Assembly (NCBI GenBank): GCA_003562605.1
Contig: PWUG01000355.1
Span: 1 to 8,094, forward strand
Direction of reading: 5' to 3'
Length of the DNA: 8,094 bases
Origin: Syntrophomonadaceae bacterium
GTDB taxonomy: Bacteria; Bacillota_D; Dethiobacteria; DTU022
Positions within the stretch are counted from its first letter, which is position 1. Every line of letters starts with the position of its first letter. A program made the position numbers and the translations under genes. Shown in pieces: positions 5,629 through 8,094 of this stretch. The notes under the pieces were generated by a model that ran no database searches, was not told the DNA's origin, and worked only from the letters and a program-made list of their open reading frames with translations.

Positions 5629-7377
5629 CTATTTCTGAATGGTAATGGTTTGGGTAGATCCATTCCATTCCACATCCGCATCAAAAGATTCGCTGATAAT
5701 TCTGATGGGAACAAAAGATCGATCACCCTCGATGAAAGGGGGGGCTTCTAGCTCTTTAACATTCTCATTGTGGTAGACTTTTCGAGATTGAATGAAAAGT
5801 AGAACATAGTCAATTCTTTTTTCCTGAGCGCCACTCAAAATCACCGTCTGATAGCCATCTAAATCCGGAATATAATCTACCTGTGCCCCTAAAGCCTCGG
5901 ATACAAATCGTAACGGGACAAAAGTACGCCCGTTTCTGATAACAGGGGGTGCGTCCATTTCGATAGGGACTCCGTTTATGGTGGCGTTGGGATTATTGAT
6001 CTGGATCTTAATTCGCCGGTTTTCAAAAAGCGCCGGCGGAACATGGTTCTCATAATCATGACCGGGAATGTTAGGGTAACTCCATTGACCTGGGTAGTTG
6101 ATTTCCGGCCTCGTATCATCTAAAACCGGATCTGGTGGCATTTCAGAATATTCCTCTTCTTCCTGCGATTCTCTTTCTTTCCATTGGTACATATTAATTA
6201 TAATAGTAAGTTCATGATCTACGCCATCATACATATAGATTCTAGTGGAAATCATATCACGCTCACTACTCTTGGAGGGTACTCTTAAAAAAGTATCAAA
6301 CAAATGTGTCTCTCCGCTACTTGAGAATGTATGTGCACATTGCTGGTGACTCGAGCGCCATTGATCCGTAATTCTAAAACGTCCGTAATTATGGCTGTTT
6401 AACGTTGCAGCACCGGAAATACCGGCCCCTCCGGTAGGAAGTATGGGATATACATCGAATGTAATAAACTGCTGTTTAATAGTGCGATCACCCATCTTTA
6501 AATCTTTATTGGTAATGTTAACGTCTTTAATATCCAAGCCTTTCATTGTGTAATCAAAAGTCCAGCTGCCGTGGCGGATAGTTGCACTATCGGTTAATGT
6601 ATCAGATGGCTTTTCTTCTTTGTCTTTCATGAGAAAATCGGCAAATTCTTTAAGTCTGGGAGTTGCTTTGCCTTCCGCATAATAGGACAGTATTTCGGAG
6701 GGACGTACGCTAAACCCAAACCAGCCGCGCATTCGGGAAAGATCGGGTGGATATTTCCGAGCTTCAGGTATTTGCAGTGCATTCACTTCTACACGATTCA
6801 CCATTAAATCCCACCATTTTTTCAGTTCTTCATTGGTGGCACCTTCCTCTGCAACTTTCTCCAGTTTCGTAAGCGGTGCCAAAGCCGTACCGGCAATGTA
6901 TTGCATATATTCAACATTTCTTTCATCATACAACGGGTCTCCCGCATTTGGATTCATATGATCTGCGTTTAGATACTCTATAACATGGATGTTTTCGTGC
7001 CACATTGTTTCCTGCAGAGATACCTTATTGTAATTAGACGCATCCCTGATGTTGTTGGTCATACAAATGGTTATCCTGGGTTGCATTGTTATGGCATCAA
7101 CCTGATAATACTCGAACTCTGCATTAAAACTTTGCTTAGATGAACTGTGCCGAACATCAACTCGATCCAGGGCATCGAAAAAAATCTGCTGATCTCCTAA
7201 TGAAATAGCTTGGTTAAAATGATATCCTTCATATCTATTAATGTAAGACAGCACCATACTCTTTGTGATAACATGTAATGAATCATTCTGTAAGTCAATT
7301 GAAGGATTGGCAAACACTGAAGATATCCAGGATAAAAACAGTATACCGGCTAGGGTTATTAAACCCGTTTTTTTCAT
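5629..7377 (-). CDS. Exported HExxH putative metallopeptidase with copper-amine-oxidase-N-like domain
   Basis: The 582-residue protein starts at ATG 7377, with GGAG ten bases upstream. Residues 1-23 form a signal peptide (KK, hydrophobic core, SVFA cleavage site). HENIH at 127-131 fits the zincin motif HExxH: H127 and H131 would bind zinc and E128 would be the catalytic base. E152 or E156 (YDERNVEYMQYIAG), 21-25 residues later, could be the third ligand, as in gluzincins. Residues ~265-405 look beta-rich and match no family I know. An acidic, proline-rich linker (~405-450) leads to a C-terminal domain (~453-582) with two copies of PPxIxxGRxFVPLRxxSEAxxAxVxW-like sequence, the signature of the copper-amine-oxidase N-terminal-like domain common on clostridial surface proteins. 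That domain is thought to mediate envelope attachment and does not imply oxidase activity. Protease activity is inferred from one motif. Confidence 0.7.
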   Translation of the reverse strand: MKKTGLITLAGILFLSWISSVFANPSIDLQNDSLHVITKSMVLSYINRYEGYHFNQAISLGDQQIFFDALDRVDVRHSSSKQSFNAEFEYYQVDAITMQPRITICMTNNIRDASNYNKVSLQETMWHENIHVIEYLNADHMNPNAGDPLYDERNVEYMQYIAGTALAPLTKLEKVAEEGATNEELKKWWDLMVNRVEVNALQIPEARKYPPDLSRMRGWFGFSVRPSEILSYYAEGKATPRLKEFADFLMKDKEEKPSDTLTDSATIRHGSWTFDYTMKGLDIKDVNITNKDLKMGDRTIKQQFITFDVYPILPTGGAGISGAATLNSHNYGRFRITDQWRSSHQQCAHTFSSSGETHLFDTFLRVPSKSSERDMISTRIYMYDGVDHELTIIINMYQWKERESQEEEEYSEMPPDPVLDDTRPEINYPGQWSYPNIPGHDYENHVPPALFENRRIKIQINNPNATINGVPIEMDAPPVIRNGRTFVPLRFVSEALGAQVDYIPDLDGYQTVILSGAQEKRIDYVLLFIQSRKVYHNENVKELEAPPFIEGDRSFVPIRIISESFDADVEWNGSTQTITIQK

Positions 7378-7468
7378 TAAAAATCAACTCCATTCTCAGG
7401 CAGAACTTGTAAGTAATTCTAAAACCTTAGCCACCCGCGGGGAGAGGTTCTTTTTTTGCTCCACCCGT

Positions 7469-7669
7469 CTATCGTCGTGTATAGCATAACAGATTCCTGC
7501 CTTTATCTATATAAAACAACGCCTGCCACTGCTTATCCTTAAAGGTCCTCAACAAATCTTCCTTTTTCTGGCCATCCGGCAGCGCATTGTATTCACTTTT
7601 GATGAGAGCTATTTCTTCAGATAGTTCCCGGAGTTCTTTCTCCAACTGTTCAAGGTCCTCTCTCATCAT
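7469..7669 (-). CDS. Small coiled-coil protein of unknown function
   Basis: The frame encodes 66 residues from the first ATG (7669) or 65 from the second (7666). The second is better placed, six bases after AGGAG. Residues ~3-30 (LEQLEKELRELSEEIALIKSE) have leucine/isoleucine heptad spacing and would form a short coiled coil. The C-terminal part is basic and aromatic (KDKQWQALFYIDKGRNLL). No signal peptide or membrane segment is visible. Its start overlaps the end of the upstream small gene if that is read in the -1 frame (stop 7652-7650), and otherwise follows it by 6 bp, so the two are probably translated together. I do not recognise the family. Confidence 0.6.
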   Translation of the reverse strand: MMREDLEQLEKELRELSEEIALIKSEYNALPDGQKKEDLLRTFKDKQWQALFYIDKGRNLLCYTRR

Positions 7670-7888
7670 CTACTCCTAGCCTTTCTTCAAAAAGCTCTGA
7701 TTTGCCACCGGGGTTACCAACTCTGTGTTTATAAAAAAAGCATTGTAGGTTCCTTCCCCTAAACCTGGACAGGCCCTTCTAAAGTCCCTATTGCCAAAGG
7801 GTTCGATAAGTCTTTCATCTTTAACGGCCTCAACAATCGCTGTATACACTTTGTTTTTGCTCATGGCACTCTCTTGCTTACTCCACAT
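7650..7888 (-). pseudogene. Small conserved-type protein, frame broken (or shifted) at a T7 run
   Basis: In the zero frame the gene ends at TAG 7678-7676 with an unconvincing tail after GEGTYNAFF. In the -1 frame after the T-run the sequence continues YKHRVGNPGGKSELFEE and stops at TGA 7652-7650. KHRxGNPGGxxELF following a PGxGEGTYxxFL-like stretch is, from memory, a recurrent signature of small hypothetical bacterial proteins, so the true product probably spans both frames. The break is at T TTT TTT (7739-7733). It may be a one-base deletion, a programmed shift or a sequencing error. Possible starts are ATG 7888 (GGGAGG four to five bases upstream), ATG 7903 and ATG 7864 (just before the conserved KVYTAIVEAV). 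Function is unknown. Confidence 0.6.
7733..7739 (-). other. T7 homopolymer at the frame break
   Basis: Zero-frame codons are gcT TTT TTT followed by ATA. Re-reading one base gives TTT TTT TAT AAA CAC and restores the conserved YKHR sequence. T TTT TTT is a valid -1 slippery heptamer, but long homopolymers are also the commonest sites of indels and base-calling errors. Confidence 0.5.
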
Positions 7889-8094
7889 ACGCCCTCCCTT
7901 CATCCTTAATATCCCGCAGTCTGGCCGTTCCGTTACCTGTTACCCTAGTCAGCCCGTCCAGTGAGGTAAATGGCCTTAGGTTAATGATCTCCTGCAGCTC
8001 CTCCAGGGAGGCGATTGATATTTATTCTTCCATTCATAATAGGCTCTATAGGCTCAAACTTCTGTCGTATATCGTTACTTTTACCATTTCGACC
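7878..8094 (-). pseudogene. 3' remnant of a helix-hairpin-helix (ComEA-like) gene, frameshifted
   Basis: The reverse strand from 8094 reads ...KFEPIEPIMNGRININ to 8014. The next frame, offset by one base, reads ASLEELQEIINLRPFTSL then DGLTRVTGNGTARLRDIKDE, ending at TAA 7880-7878. Together they match the C-terminal tandem helix-hairpin-helix of ComEA-like or competence/MBL-fold hydrolase proteins (NINTASLEELQxIxxIGPAxAxxI, LRPFxSLDDLTRVxGIGPxRLxDIK). The first hairpin (an IGPARA-like stretch of about ten residues) is missing, and the second has GNGTARL where GIGPARL is usual. Frameshift plus internal loss indicate a decayed gene. The 5' part lies beyond the window. These domains bind DNA backbone non-specifically. 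Confidence 0.65.

Noticed and set aside
7424..7470. Direct repeat CCACCCG flanking GGAGAGGTTCTTTTTTT, considered as a REP-like element or terminator
   Set aside because: There is no stem before the T-run and only one copy is visible, so neither reading can be supported.

Overview
The window looks like accessory chromosome from a low-to-moderate GC Firmicute, most likely an anaerobic, spore-former-type clostridium. The signs are clean AGGAGG-type ribosome binding sites, a C-terminal copper-amine-oxidase-N-like domain on a secreted protein, and an exported internalin-like leucine-rich-repeat (LRR) protein. The genus cannot be fixed from the sequence alone.

Left third (1-2039, + strand). The first ~45 bases are the interrupted end of an IS630-type transposase reading frame. 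It is cut by a roughly 2-kb ISAzo13-family insertion sequence bounded by imperfect ~27-bp inverted repeats (43-69 and 2013-2039). The transposase is split into two overlapping frames. The first (248-994) carries an N-terminal winged-helix-like region and a helix-turn-helix. The second (open from 937 to 2031) carries the DDE catalytic domain. A canonical -1 slippery heptamer, A AAA AAG (973-979), lies in the overlap and would give one ~594-residue protein. The promoter (TTGACA, 17 bp, TAGAAT) sits so that its -10 box lies inside the left arm of a perfect 13-bp inverted repeat whose right arm contains the start codon. Native transcripts would lack the hairpin, while read-through transcripts from outside would fold and hide the start. 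This matches the protective logic known from IS10 and IS50.

Middle (2018-5628, - strand). A large exported protein combines a signal peptide, a propeptide-like region, a V8/trypsin-like serine protease domain with a visible His-Asp-Ser triad, a cadherin-like beta-sandwich, an InlB-B-like repeat domain and 16 internalin-type LRRs. Its C-terminus breaks off early in a further repeat domain exactly where the IS begins, and the stop codon is supplied by the IS terminal repeat. A 440-bp intergenic region upstream holds a candidate promoter overlapped by a perfect palindrome, plus two further inverted repeats.

Right third (5629-8094, - strand). A second exported protein has an HExxH zinc-protease-like motif and a C-terminal copper-amine-oxidase-N-like domain. 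Upstream of it are a short coiled-coil protein, a small protein whose conserved C-terminal sequence lies in the -1 frame after a T7 run, and the frameshifted, internally deleted 3' end of a helix-hairpin-helix (ComEA-like) gene.

The two large proteins are probably extracellular or envelope proteins. The window combines IS traffic with local gene decay, and three independent reading-frame breaks occur in 8 kb. At least one of these (A6G in the transposase) looks programmed; the others may be decay or sequence error.
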